Part shown: piece by piece, positions 53,002 through 64,000 of the stretch
Position numbering within the stretch: position 1 is the first letter of the stretch
Layout of the letters: every line of letters starts with the position of its first letter
The notes under the pieces: model-generated
The model's input: the letters and a program-made list of their open reading frames with translations, nothing else
What the model was told of the DNA's origin: nothing
The model's database searches: none
Translations under genes and position numbers: made by a program
Source of the DNA: Acestrorhynchus altus
Taxonomy: Eukaryota; Chordata; Actinopteri; Characiformes; Acestrorhynchidae
NCBI GenBank assembly: GCA_034509495.1
Contig: CM067518.1
Span: 2,494,431-2,558,430 of the forward strand
DNA length: 64,000 nucleotides
Direction: 5' to 3'

Positions 53002-53830
53002 TCAAAGCATAAGAAGTGTCACACTAATCGATGTAACAAGGCTCCGTGTACTCATGTGTCCGTAAACGTGTTGATCCGTACTTAACGGAACACTCCTGTG
53101 TCTTCCAGCTAATCCATGTCCAGCACGTCCAGCACATGCAGTCGATCACCGTGGGAAGGAGTCAATGCCTAAGTGCTCAACAGGAGCAGGAGCTTCAAAT
53201 CGTTCCTGTTCATGAGCAAATACAGCCTCTCACAATGGCGGTCAATGGTATCCGTGATGTGCACTCTGGGCACGGTGTGAGCAGGGTGTTTCAGATGGTT
53301 ACAGTGATGTTTCTATGTGGACCCTAGATGTTTGCTCTGGTGTTGCTGGGTTAAGGTTAAGGTTAAGGTTATCCTGGCTGCTACGGTGATGCTGAAAATG
53401 GGGTTCCTATACGGTCACCACATGGTTAGGATTGCTGGGTTGTTCCTATGGCGTTGCTAGATGGTTTGTAGAAGGATCACAAGTGGTTCCAATGATGTTG
53501 TAGACTGGTTACTAAGGTCTTGCCATAGTGCTACTAAAGGGATGCTATGTAATACCTGGTGGTTGCTATGGTGTTCATACGTGGTTTATAGAGGCATGTT
53601 ATGGTATCCCAGGTGGATGCTATTGTGTTGTTCAGTAGCTGCAATGTTGTTATTGAGTGGGTACTAGTTGGTTCCTGTAAGGTTCCTGCAAAGGGGGTAC
53701 TAGGGTATCCCAGGTGGTTGCCATGGTGTTGATTTTAAATGTATCGTTCTGTCGTACCCTCTTTTCTTGCTCTCTGCAGATGCTCTCTACAAGGCTGTGT
53801 GCAGGTGTGACCATCTCCCGCAAAAGGAAA

Positions 53831-53904
<74 letters not shown>

Positions 53905-54733
53905 TCAAAGCATAAGAAGTGTCACACTAATCGATGTAACAAGGCTCTGTGTACTCATGTGTCCGTAAACGTGTTGATCCGTACTTAACGGAACACTCCT
54001 GTGTCTTCCAGCTAATCCATGTCCAGCACGTCCAGCACATGCAGTCGATCACCGTGGGAAGGAGTCAATGCCTAAGTGCTCAACAGGAGCAGGAGCTTCA
54101 AATCGTTCCTGTTCATGAGCAAATACAGCCTCTCACAATGGCGGTCAATGGTATCCGTGATGTGCACTCTGGGCACGGTGTGAGCAGGGTGTTTCAGATG
54201 GTTACAGTGATGTTTCTATGTGGACCCTAGATGTTTGCTCTGGTGTTGCTGGGTTAAGGTTAAGGTTAAGGTAATCCTGGCTGCTACGGTGATGCTGAAA
54301 ATGGGGTTCCTATACGGTCACCACATGGTTAGGATTGCTGGGTTGTTCCTATGGCGTTGCTAGATGGTTTGTAGAAGGATCACAAGTGGTTCCAATGATG
54401 TTGTAGACTGGTTACTAAGGTCTTGCCATAGTGCTACTAAAGGGATGCTATGTAATACCTGGTGGTTGCTATGGTGTTCATACGTGGTTTATAGAGGCAT
54501 GTTATGGTATCCCAGGTGGATGCTATTGTGTTGTTCAGTAGCTGCAATGTTGTTATTGAGTGGGTACTAGTTGGTTCCTGTAAGGTTCCTGCAAAGGGGG
54601 TACTAGGGTATCCCAGGTGGTTGCCATGGTGTTGATTTTAAATGTATCGTTCTGTCGTACCCTCTTTTCTTGCTCTCTGCAGATGCTCTCTACAAGGCTG
54701 TGTGCAGGTGTGACCATCTCCCGCAAAAGGAAA

Positions 54734-54812
<79 letters not shown>
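53001..54812. repeat. 903-bp direct tandem duplication
   Basis: About 53001-53902 and 53904-54812 are near-identical at an offset of 903 bp. I see only single-base differences (ctccgtg/ctctgtg at about 53043, ggttatcc/ggtaatcc at about 53369) and CA length differences. Each unit has about 830 bp of unique sequence closed by a (CA)n array, and a CA array also precedes the first. It lies in the utrn intron upstream of exon 56. Recent unequal exchange or replication slippage between CA arrays is likely; an assembly duplication cannot be excluded. Confidence 0.95.
53046..53327 (+). other. 93-codon open frame in duplication unit 1 (unrecognised)
   Basis: An open frame including LSAQQEQELQIVPVHEQIQP LTMAV, repeated unchanged at 53949-54230. 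A good acceptor-like tgtcttccag precedes the LIHVQHVQHM segment, and a second acceptor-like ctctgcag precedes DALYKAVCRCD near 53780. I do not recognise the peptide. It may be chance or a captured exon on the plus strand. Confidence 0.2.
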
Positions 54813-55289
54813 GGCCTCGGCCAGAGTGATCCAAATCGATTCTACCGCCTGAAGTCAATAGCAGTGAACAGGCCGTGGCATCAATACGCTGCGGCCGGCC
54901 AGAGTGTTTCTACACCTCCACAATAGAAAAGCAGGAGTGTCAGAAAACAAAGAGTGAGTGATTCACTGGAGGTGCGCAGAGTGAAGAGGTGAAAAGTGCA
55001 AGACCGAGAGCACGAGACTCAGCGCAAGAGACAGAGAGCGTGCGAGACAGAGACATCGCAGTGAGAGGTATACTTGGGTCTTCTCCAGCTTATTCACAGT
55101 GTGCTGCTTTCTGTCACATGTTCACACTCCGTCAGAAACCCACACACATCCAATTACGATGCTGAGATCTCACCATGGAGTGTGACAATTCACTGGAGGG
55201 GCTGGGGATTAACTTCCACATACACAAGGTTCTCGCTCACATTCAATTCATGTTTCACTTATTAGTCCAACTGGAGGAAAACCAGCTCA

Positions 55290-55356
<67 letters not shown>

Positions 55357-55476
55357 CACAAAACACAAACACTGCAACTACAAACACAAACACACACAAA
55401 CACACACAAACACACACACACACACACACACACAAGCACACACAAGAAACACTGTACACAAACACAAACACACACT

Positions 55477-55524
<48 letters not shown>

Positions 55525-55531
55525 GCACACA

Positions 55532-55586
<55 letters not shown>

Positions 55587-55587
55587 G

Positions 55588-55641
<54 letters not shown>

Positions 55642-55672
55642 CACACAAACACACTAAACACACACACCACCA
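55290..55672. repeat. long compound (CA)n array
   Basis: About 380 bp of CA repeats with aaacac, gcacac and ggcac interruptions, preceded by a short CT run. Confidence 0.97.
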
Positions 55673-56144
55673 GGTATGTGCCCAAATGCATCTAACTGCT
55701 TCAGCTGTCAGATCTCAGGAGAAATCAATGTGAACCAAAATGTAAAAGGGTCTCAGCTGAATCCCCCGAGTGTCCCAAAGCCACCTCCCCCCTAAAAACC
55801 CTGTACACTCATCTGTTTCTGTGCAGATGAAGTCTTTCCCACTTCCAGGGGTCTCCACATTTTCCAGACTGTCGTCAGACTGTTGTACAATCGTGGTCAC
55901 TAGTGTGAAAGTGGGGTTTACAATCGTCTGGCTAGATGTTGGCTATAGGGCCACTAGGCAGTTTCTGTGGCATCCGAGATGGTTGCTATGGTGTTGATAT
56001 ACCAGGTGGTGGTGGTGATTAAGTGGTGGTTAGGAAGCTTTCGTGGTGTTGTGAGGGGGATGATATGATATATAAATATATATATATACGTGCAGTTTAC
56101 GTCTGTGTGTATATACACAGTGGTGAGACACCACACACTCCCCC

Positions 56145-56145
56145 T

Positions 56146-56179
<34 letters not shown>

Positions 56180-56332
56180 ATACACCAGCCAGACGCTGTT
56201 ACACATCAGCTCCTGTCTGTGTGTAATCAGTTATTAAACTTGTTTATTGGTTAAATAATTGCTTCTGGTCTGTAATAAAGTCCCCTATGATACCATTCAA
56301 TCTGCTCCAATTTAACCAACCTAACCCAAAAA

Positions 56333-56374
<42 letters not shown>

Positions 56375-56540
56375 ACACACACACACACACACAGACAAGA
56401 TAGAAGGAATGAGAAGACAGAGAGACTGAAGACACACACACATGAACCAGTGAACACAATTCCAACATGAACTTTGTTTGTTTACTGAACACTTCCCATC
56501 CTCTCTCTCTCTCTCTTTCCCCCTCCCTCTCTCTCTCCCT

Positions 56541-56590
<50 letters not shown>
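56145..56590. repeat. (CA)n and (CT)n cluster
   Basis: CA at 56145-56177; CT at 56334-56371 joined to CA at 56372-56393; CT then CA at 56502-56590. Confidence 0.95.
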
Positions 56591-56593
<3 letters not shown>

Positions 56594-56696
56594 CTCTAAG
56601 GGTGATTCCTTTTAGTATGAATCTTTAAGAGATGATTCTGAATCATATTCTGATGATTCTGACTCAATTCCAATTCTAAAGAAATCTGTTAAGATC

Positions 56697-56697
<1 letters not shown>

Positions 56698-56737
<40 letters not shown>
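56698..56737. repeat. (GT)n microsatellite
   Basis: About 19 GT units. Confidence 0.95.
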
Positions 56738-56741
<4 letters not shown>

Positions 56742-57177
56742 ATCACTCACGTCTCATCACAAAGCAAAGCCAAGTACCTCCTCAAACCTCTGCAGCTCAC
56801 ACAAGAAGGCTGAGATTCCAGGCGTCATCATGTCTCTCTAATATCTCTGTCTCTACAAGGGAGGGATGGGGAGGGGAGGGGAGAAGAGGTGGAGTGTCCC
56901 CAAACCCCCCTAAGAGTTCCTACAGTGAGGCATTATCCATCGTTTGTGTGGAAAAGCACAGTTCTGGCCTGTTTTTACCCGTGTGTGTGGCAGTAGCACC
57001 ATGCTCCAGTGTTTAACGGACAGCGCCGGACAATCCGCTGGCCTTTAGGTTGTAGAGGTAGAACGGACCCTTCACGTCTTCACTCCAAATACCAGCCTTC
57101 TCTCCGCCAGGCTGAAAAGTTCAAGCTGCCCTGTCTGTGCCTGGTCTGCTCATTTCAGAATTATACCCACATGCTCG

Positions 57178-57182
<5 letters not shown>

Positions 57183-57222
<40 letters not shown>

Positions 57223-57334
57223 TGGCCTGTTCCTGGCCTGGTCTCCTGTGACCCTGCAGCAGCAGTTTGTGCTCAATTAGCCCAGTGAAAGGCTCTCTGT
57301 GTGGGGCAGAGAGATGTCCAGGGTAGGCAGGAAG

Positions 57335-57421
<87 letters not shown>
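57183..57421. repeat. two (CA)n arrays
   Basis: CA at 57183-57218 and a long perfect array at 57336-57421. Confidence 0.97.
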
Positions 57422-57422
<1 letters not shown>

Positions 57423-57559
57423 CACTAATGCCGGCACGACAGTAAAGGAAAGCAAATCCTTCTCGTGGAAGCCGTTGGTGTGAAGATCCGAGTGTGTGAG
57501 GTGAGAACGACACAGCAGCTTGTAGGGGAGTCAAACTCTGAGGTCCTGTTGATTCAACT

Positions 57560-58060
57560 GAATTGAAATATCCAAAAATGATTCGTTGAACGAATTTGTT
57601 TCTGCATGAAGTTCATTCAATGATAAATCAAACGATCATCGCTTGATAAACGATTCAATCCGATCACAATCCCGAAGGAGACGCTTTGTTCGGATTGAAG
57701 GAAAGTTGATTCGTTTTGATTCTGAACTTTTAAAAATGAGATGCCTTTTCGAGACTCAACGCTTCAGGGAAATGGATTTTGATTGTTGAAACTATTCATT
57801 TCATTTAAGCTCTTTGATGCTTTATGATCCTTTAAACTGTTGAAATTGAATCTTAAAAAAATGATTCAAAATAAAGCCAGAGAAGATGATTCACTGCTTC
57901 TTTAAAAATGATTCAAGTTCATTGAGCCGTTAGGAGTCAGTTTGACTCTTTGAGAACAACGAATCTTTAGATTCAGATTGATTCTTTTGAAAACTAAACA
58001 CAAAATTCGGAGACGCTACTGATGTGGGAGCGATTTGATTCCGATTCATAATGAAGACCC
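57560..58060. repeat. degenerate TTGATTC/GATTCA-rich tract
   Basis: Dozens of imperfect gattca, tgattc and gattcg words on both strands, with a smaller patch at 56625-56690. No fixed period was seen. Confidence 0.6.
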
Positions 58061-58735
58061 GCTCCAGATGGTGCAAGGTCACATCATGTCACAATCTGAT
58101 TCAGTTGGTTCTGGTGTAGCTTCGACTTTAAAGCGAGTGGATGAATGAGTCAGACAACAGTCGGATGTCGACGAACTGTAGCTTTTAGTTCCTGAGTTCA
58201 AAAATATTGCAATTAAAAATGTCATTTCTGCCGGCAATGTCCGATATAATGCGATTCGTCAACACAATCGACGGCCGTGAAGGAGCTTCAATGCCATCAC
58301 CCCTACAGCTTCATGTGCATATTATTGCTCCAGCTCACAGGGTTTGAAGTCCAAACAAATCGAACTAAATTCCAGTGCTACTGCGTCTGCGGGACCAGTT
58401 CATCCTCCACCCTGAAGGCGAGTCCAGGTGGTCCAAAAGTCCTGAAGGCAGCGCAGAGTGCTCTGCTGTGGTATGGATGATGGAGGTTCTCCTTTAGACC
58501 TTCTATGGAACCAGATGAGCCTCTGAAACGAGACACTTTCCACTTCCCATCATTCCTTCCATAGAGATCCTTCATCTCGTTCTACCTTCATTCTCTCACG
58601 GAAAAGTTCAGCCTCTTCCCGTTTTAGAACCGCCCGTACTTTCCTTATTCTCCGAAATCCCTTGATCCTTCTCTCTCCTGCTTCCTCCTTTCCCCTCTGG
58701 CCACTGGATGCCAAACAAGTCCCCTTTCTATCCCT

Positions 58736-58895
58736 CTCTCTCTCTCTCTCTCTCTACCAGCTGTTTATTGTTTTAATCAGTGTTCTCCTCTTCCCCTCCT
58801 CTGTCACTCCACTCCTCCTCTTCCCTCGTTCCTGCCCCGTGTCCTGCTCTCCCCTCCAAACTAACCACACACACCCACTTCCTGAAGGGCCGCTG

Positions 58896-58956
<61 letters not shown>

Positions 58957-59061
58957 AGTGCAGGGTAAAAAAATGAGAGTTTATGAGCTCGAGCGCTCAG
59001 TGTCTTACTGTTCTGCTCAATTCCTGCACATTAAAAGAGAGAGAGAGAGAGAGAGAGAGAT
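58736..59061. repeat. (CT)n, (CA)n and (GA)n arrays
   Basis: CT at 58736-58756, CA at 58896-58954, GA at 59036-59061. Confidence 0.95.
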
Positions 59062-59800
59062 ACTGTACTAAAAGGATGAGTGCTCTCTCGCCGGCGTTCC
59101 GATTTGAGCACCTTAAAGCTGAAACCCAGGAGTGCACAACTCCACTCCAGTCCAGTCTAAATGATCAAACGTCCTCCTCAAACACCCTCAACATGTCCAG
59201 TAATTAACAGTGGATCTGAATCCGGAGTGTCTGAGTACAGAAACTACCACACACTGCTGCAGAGCGGACCTCCAGGACAGGAGCTGTGGCCCCTGGAGTA
59301 ACGTCATGCAGAGTATCATAGGATTCAATGTGATTCTCTCAGAATGCCAGAATCAGCATAGTCCAATCGAATCCGAGCACCTCAACGCGGAGCATCGTCG
59401 GATCTGATGTGACTAACCTAAATGCATAGAGTTGGTAGATCCAATTAATCTTCTCAGAGAACCTCCGTCTGATGGATGTTCCATCACCCCGGTCAGAGTA
59501 CGGTTTGATCCGGTGACCTTAATGCTGGGTTTTGTCTGATCTGTCATGGGAGCTGGATCAGGCTTAAAGCAACCAACACACCATCCATTTAAATATGCCT
59601 GGAACGCCTCAGATCCCCGTCCTGATGCACTGGGTTCACTGGAGACCCCACAGAATCAACTCTTCCACGGCTTTATTCATCGTCTCTCTTCCCCCTTTTT
59701 CATTTCCCTTCTTCTACCCACCACAGCTCTGAGCCCATGGGCCCCTGAACACTCCTCACGGCCAGATGTGCATGAGACCAGTTAAACAAACAGCTCTGAG
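59062..59800. other. intron stretch, no recognised feature
   Basis: No exon (including utrn exon 55), RNA gene or clear repeat was recognised here. Confidence 0.5.
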
Positions 59801-59805
59801 GCCGT

Positions 59806-59806
<1 letters not shown>

Positions 59807-59864
<58 letters not shown>

Positions 59865-59982
59865 GTTATGCTTCCTTTGAAATGCCTGGCACAGGTATGG
59901 GCTCATTCTTCGCTTGTCCATGTGCATAACGTCAACATGGCAGAAGCCATGTGGCCTTGTTTCCTCTGAAGAGCTAGCCTTT

Positions 59983-60022
<40 letters not shown>

Positions 60023-60218
60023 GGTTGCAGATAGTGGTAGATAGCTGCAAGAAAATTAAATAAAAAGCTCATTAGAACTTTCCTTATTCATGAGGAAATC
60101 CTTTGAAGTGCCTTTACCTCATTAGAATATTTACATATTCAATTTCCACTCTAGCATTTGTATTTCAAGGATGGATGCGTGCATTGATTTGTGTGTGTGC
60201 GCACAAGCATGTCTATAG

Positions 60219-60276
<58 letters not shown>

Positions 60277-60374
60277 ATACGTGGGTGTGTATGTGTGTAT
60301 AATCCCTTATGGTTCAGCCAAATTTAGCAACAGGAGTAAAACATGGGAGGTGTGTTCTGCTGTTAAACAGTGGG

Positions 60375-60440
<66 letters not shown>

Positions 60441-60441
60441 C
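59807..60441. repeat. cluster of (GT)n arrays and a (CA)n array
   Basis: GT at 59807-59861, 59984-60021 and 60221-60258 (followed by GA), CA at 60374-60441. Confidence 0.96.
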
Positions 60442-60728
60442 AACCTACATATCTCTGCTACAAATGAAACCCATAAAGCTGTTTCCAGCACCAACCATCT
60501 CCGAACTATTCCGCTGTAAAGTAAGTGTGTAAGAACCTCACAATCACCCCAGAGCTGGGGCAAAACGGACACACCGAGGGGCTGGTGATCACCGTCACTG
60601 CTTTGGTCTATTAAGCGGATCTGAGCTCTTTATACTCCTATAAGTTCTATGCTGTTAGAGCCAAACGAGTTCCGCTGCACTGTGAAGAGGAACACGTCCC
60701 TCTAGCTCCCCGATGTCCCTCTAGATAC

Positions 60729-61087
60729 CCTGGACAAAAGTATTGGGACAGCTGCTCATTCATTTTCCCCCCAAAGGTAGTAAAAGAGTCGATCCTGCCT
60801 TTGTTACAGTATCTTGCTCTACTATGAGGCATCTGTGAGGATTTGATTGCACTCAGCAACAACGGTCTTAGTGAGGTTTGGGTTGGCCGGGGGGTCAATG
60901 CTGGGGGGCTCTATACCCCTCTAGCCCACACCTGACGTTAGGCCTGGTGCTAGCAGGCTCATGTTTATCTGCTCCAGAGAGTCCTATTCTAAAGGCAGTA
61001 TTTCTGTACAGGGACTAGACAAGCTGTGTGTGCATTTGCACATCTGTGTCAGCAATGGGTGTCCACAAACTTTTGGACATAGTGTAT
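60729..61087 (+). mobile_element. gacaaaagtattgggacac-type element, both ends present
   Basis: The left end ctggacaaaagtattgggac and right end gtccacaaacttttggacat are imperfect inverted repeats, followed by agtgtatta. The inner blocks match the other copies. It is about 360 bp with no ORF, so non-autonomous. The best-preserved copy here for defining the family. Tc1/mariner affiliation is inferred from the terminal repeat style. Confidence 0.85.
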
Positions 61088-61178
61088 TAAACCCCACATG
61101 GTTTCATACCCAGTAGGAACGATAAGATCAACAGTTATGAGTATTTATATAGACTGGGAGCATGTGGCCTGAGGCACG

Positions 61179-61182
<4 letters not shown>

Positions 61183-61216
<34 letters not shown>

Positions 61217-61243
61217 TCCTCTCCTCTCTCACACTCTCTCACA

Positions 61244-61313
<70 letters not shown>
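61183..61313. repeat. (CT)n and (CA)n arrays
   Basis: CT-rich 61183-61250 with ctcacactct words, then CA to 61313. Confidence 0.95.
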
Positions 61314-61316
<3 letters not shown>

Positions 61317-61339
61317 TACCTCCGGATAAACAGGTTACT

Positions 61340-61540
61340 GATAGGTACCTAAAGTTCCTCTAATGTTTCTGAACATGCCTTACGTTCTTTAAAATACTGA
61401 ATGTTCCTCTAAGGTTCCTCAAAGGTTCCTTGGTTTCCCAACACAACCTGAAGTCCCTCAAGTGGTCCCTAGCATACCTGACGTAATTCAAAATAACCAG
61501 TGTTCTCCTACATGTTCCTCAAATGTTCTTAAAATCATCT
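61340..61540. repeat. degenerate aaggttcctc-like tandem words
   Basis: Repeated aaagttcctctaatg, aaggttcctcaaagg and catgttcctcaaatg words at irregular spacing. Confidence 0.6.
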
Positions 61541-61599
61541 GATTCTGCAAACCAAGAGAGCGAGAGAACAGTCAGGACCTGGAGCTTTTATTAAGAGTG

Positions 61600-61600
<1 letters not shown>

Positions 61601-61633
<33 letters not shown>

Positions 61634-61787
61634 TGGGTGAATGACTGCACTGTGGTCTACCACTAAGAGCACATCTGTGTGCTCTCTCTCTCTCTCTCCT
61701 TGACTTGCCTTGTGTGAGAGTGCATAGCCTGACCCCTGAACCCCTGTTTGTACTGAACACCATCCTCACCCAGCAGACAGACTTCAT

Positions 61788-61823
<36 letters not shown>
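61601..61823. repeat. (CA)n and (GT)n arrays
   Basis: CA at 61601-61632 and GT at 61792-61823, opposite orientation. Confidence 0.95.
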
Positions 61824-61824
<1 letters not shown>

Positions 61825-61939
61825 GGTAAAATGCACTGATTTGTTTGTCTGAAGCTGGTGGTTCATCTGCTGCAGTTCTGAATCAGTTCTCATCACCGTC
61901 CTGCTCGGTCTGGTTGCCCAACACTGATGCTCAGCAGTA

Positions 61940-62090
61940 CCACCCCTAACAGCCTCTGGATCTGCTGTAACATCTTGCTGCCTGTTTCTGGTGCCAAAAT
62001 CCACGCCTCGGGTCCAGAGCTGTGGTGAAAGCGAAGAAAAGACCTACAGTGTTACGCAGGTGGTTTTAATGTTACGGCTGATCACGTCTG
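61940..62090 (+). mobile_element. fragment of dispersed DNA element
   Basis: ggatctgctgtaacatcttg, tggtgccaaaatccacgcct and ggtggttttaatgttacggc follow the same order as 21230-21385 and 1340-1460. Confidence 0.65.
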
Positions 62091-62264
62091 TTTTTCCTTC
62101 CTTCCAGACAGTTATCATCCCTCTATCACCACCCAGCATTCCACACTAATGCCTGACTCCGCCTTCAACCACCTCCTTCAAGGTCGCTTCCTGTGTGCAA
62201 TTTCTGGCACTGGAGCGTGACTTCCTGTGCCACTGACATTCGCCCTGTGGCCAGATCTAATGGC

Positions 62265-62265
62265 G

Positions 62266-62305
<40 letters not shown>

Positions 62306-62371
62306 ACAAGCATAGACTGAGACATCAAAAGGAATCCCAAACTCTCTGAACTAAGCAGATAAGCACATTTG

Positions 62372-62429
<58 letters not shown>
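62265..62429. repeat. opposed (GT)n and (CA)n arrays
   Basis: GT at 62265-62303 and CA at 62371-62429, about 70 bp apart and mutually complementary. Confidence 0.95.
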
Positions 62430-62431
<2 letters not shown>

Positions 62432-62469
62432 TTAATAGAAGGGAGAGAAATAGAAAAAGGGGGGACGTC

Positions 62470-63000
62470 CAAAGTATCCGTATGTAGGCGCACTGTGGTC
62501 AACACCAAGATCAATGGTTTTTGCGAGCCATCACGTGTCCAGAAGGTCTGGTTTCATGGTGTGGGTGCAATGTCATACAAAGCCAGATCACCTTTGGTCT
62601 TCATTACCATCACTCTGAGACCAACGTTACGTTCATGAGGTTCAAACAGCCAGTTTGAAAAGAGGCATGTGCTTGTCTTCCCCCTCCTAGTGTCAGGAAC
62701 ATCGTATGTGATGAGGGAGATCTTAACGGTGTTGGGTAACTGACTCTTCAGACACAGACTGCTGTGGCATTAATTCGGTCTCATCTCCAGACCTGTCCCT
62801 GATTGAAAATGTGTGGGATGCTATTGGACGCTCTATCAACACTCCCCTACCACACCATCTGCAGAACTGAGTGAGAACATTTAAGCTGCATGGGATGGAT
62901 CATCGGACACCGGTAATTTTATCTACACCTCCCTTGAGGCGTCTGGCGTGTTGCGTTAAACCAGAGCGCCGTACTGAGAGACACCACTTCTGTATGAGTA
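62470..63000 (+). mobile_element. Tc1/mariner-type transposase relic (second copy)
   Basis: Shares tctcatctccagacctgtcc and gattgaaaatgtgtgggatg with the 32-kb copy, encoding the [20 protein letters not shown] signature. Interrupted and frameshifted. Confidence 0.82.
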
Positions 63001-63178
63001 GATCAATAATACTGAAAGAGAAGAGAAATAGAGAGTGGCCGTGTTCACCTCCAGGGTCGACATCTAACCAGCATCAAATGGTCGTAGCAGAGGAGGACAG
63101 CTCCGACACACTGATCTCACACACACTTACAGGCTGGTGTTTCAAAGGTCCCCCTGACTAAGCCATCAGCACAGTGAG

Positions 63179-63181
<3 letters not shown>

Positions 63182-63215
<34 letters not shown>

Positions 63216-63874
63216 TTGTTTGTACGGACAGTAGAAAACAAGCTTCACTTCTAACCACACTGGCTTCAGCAGCAGCTGTCAGAACCAGAACCAGGTAAAT
63301 GGCTGGTCCAGTGTGCTGACTGGTCAGTGAAGGCCTACTGAAGCATCACAATGAGAAGATCTGACCCAGTCGTCTCCAGGTCATCACTGCCGTCCTGCAT
63401 CTGTACAAAACAGTCCACCGAGTTCTGCTGAACTGTTCTCGACATCGTGAGTCATTGTGTTACGGTGTTGTTGTGAGGTCGTCTGTCGAGCTTATTTAAA
63501 ACCTACATGCTGCCATGGGTCAGGTCTCAGAACGGGCACGGGCAAGCTGCTGCATTCCGGCTCACAGCAGGGTGCTTATGGGATTGGTCAGTGTGAAACA
63601 AATGACCGTTTGAAGGCATTGCAGGAGAAAAGCGGACATGCCAACGGCCTGCGGATTCCCACCTCCCATCAGATGAAGCTGCTAAACCCGCCTGTGTGTA
63701 TGACAGCATGCTACACAGTATGGAGAATGCAGATAGCAGACGGACACACACACACGCACACACACACAAACACACAATCCCACTTATGGCAGGGTTTAGG
63801 CCCCCAGGTAGAGAGTTTGGAGTGTTTGTGGGTGCATTTCTATCTAGATCAAGGCTTCAATCACTGACACTCGT

Positions 63875-63912
<38 letters not shown>
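63182..63912. repeat. (GT)n at 63182-63213 and (CA)n at 63880-63912
   Basis: Two dinucleotide arrays, with an imperfect CA/CG patch at 63745-63775. Between them I see no exon or element I can name. Confidence 0.93.
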
Positions 63913-63914
<2 letters not shown>

Positions 63915-64000
63915 CACAATGTGTGTGCAATTTGAAAATGCATCAGATCATTAGAACATCAGTGGTTCTTTCCCTCTTTCCAGAGGACTTGGAATATTTG

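Noticed and set aside
55175..55691. Cys-Val and His-Thr rich ORFs at this and dozens of other sites
   Set aside because: Translations of (GT)n and (CA)n arrays, which lack stop codons in every frame.
61663..62004. 113-codon minus ORF (MDFGTRNRQQDV...)
   Set aside because: Overlaps a dispersed element fragment and a microsatellite; no conserved domain.

Overview
The window is vertebrate, almost certainly teleost, genomic DNA. It has spliced exons with GT/AG borders, very dense (CA)n/(GA)n microsatellites, minisatellites, Tc1/mariner relics, small inverted-repeat elements, a tRNA-derived SINE and a LINE 3' end. Several repeat families look like those I associate with ostariophysan fish (characins, catfishes). 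That placement is inference from memory.

Only one gene is recognisable: the 3' half of utrophin (utrn), entirely on the minus strand, so transcription runs from high to low coordinates. I locate 18 exons between 52148 and 2734, numbered by their dystrophin equivalents (56 to 73). Most have exactly the length I recall for human DMD (173, 157, 79, 61, 62, 75, 158, 112, 137, 39, 66, 66 bp). They encode the last spectrin-like repeats (exons 56-61), the WW domain (62-63), the EF-hand region (64-67), the ZZ zinc finger (68-69) and the start of the C-terminal region (70-73). Exon 55 and upstream, and exon 74 and downstream, were not found and probably lie outside. No second gene is convincing.

The most notable result is that the utrophin reading frame is not intact as given. 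Exon 65 has a 6-nt insertion and a 1-nt loss. Exon 66 has lost its first 9 nt, carries two further indels and contains a stop. Exon 68 has two stops in different frames and is 2 nt too long. Exon 59 has lost its 3' end: a new donor was made from former coding codons, and the old coding sequence survives out of frame in the intron. The neighbouring exons are clean, and all three splice-site pairs of the broken exons survive. This looks like a decaying or recently lost utrn; assembly error is the main alternative.

Layout from low to high coordinates: 1-2733, intron beyond exon 73; 2734-4239, exons 73-71; 4240-11717, a large intron with minisatellites at 4.8, 6.8, 8.6 and 10 kb; 11718-11854, exon 70; 16250-17119, exons 69-68; 20862-24208, exons 67-64, surrounded by CA arrays; 26006-26067, exon 63; 32713-32773, exon 62; 35218-37907, exons 61-59 with a 0.7-kb trinucleotide array; 41667-41796, exon 58; 50618-52148, exons 57-56; 52149-64000, upstream intron with a 903-bp tandem duplication at 53.0-54.8 kb. 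Microsatellites abut many splice sites, and two exons (57 and 67) lie between complementary UG and CA arrays, so repeats may shape splicing here.
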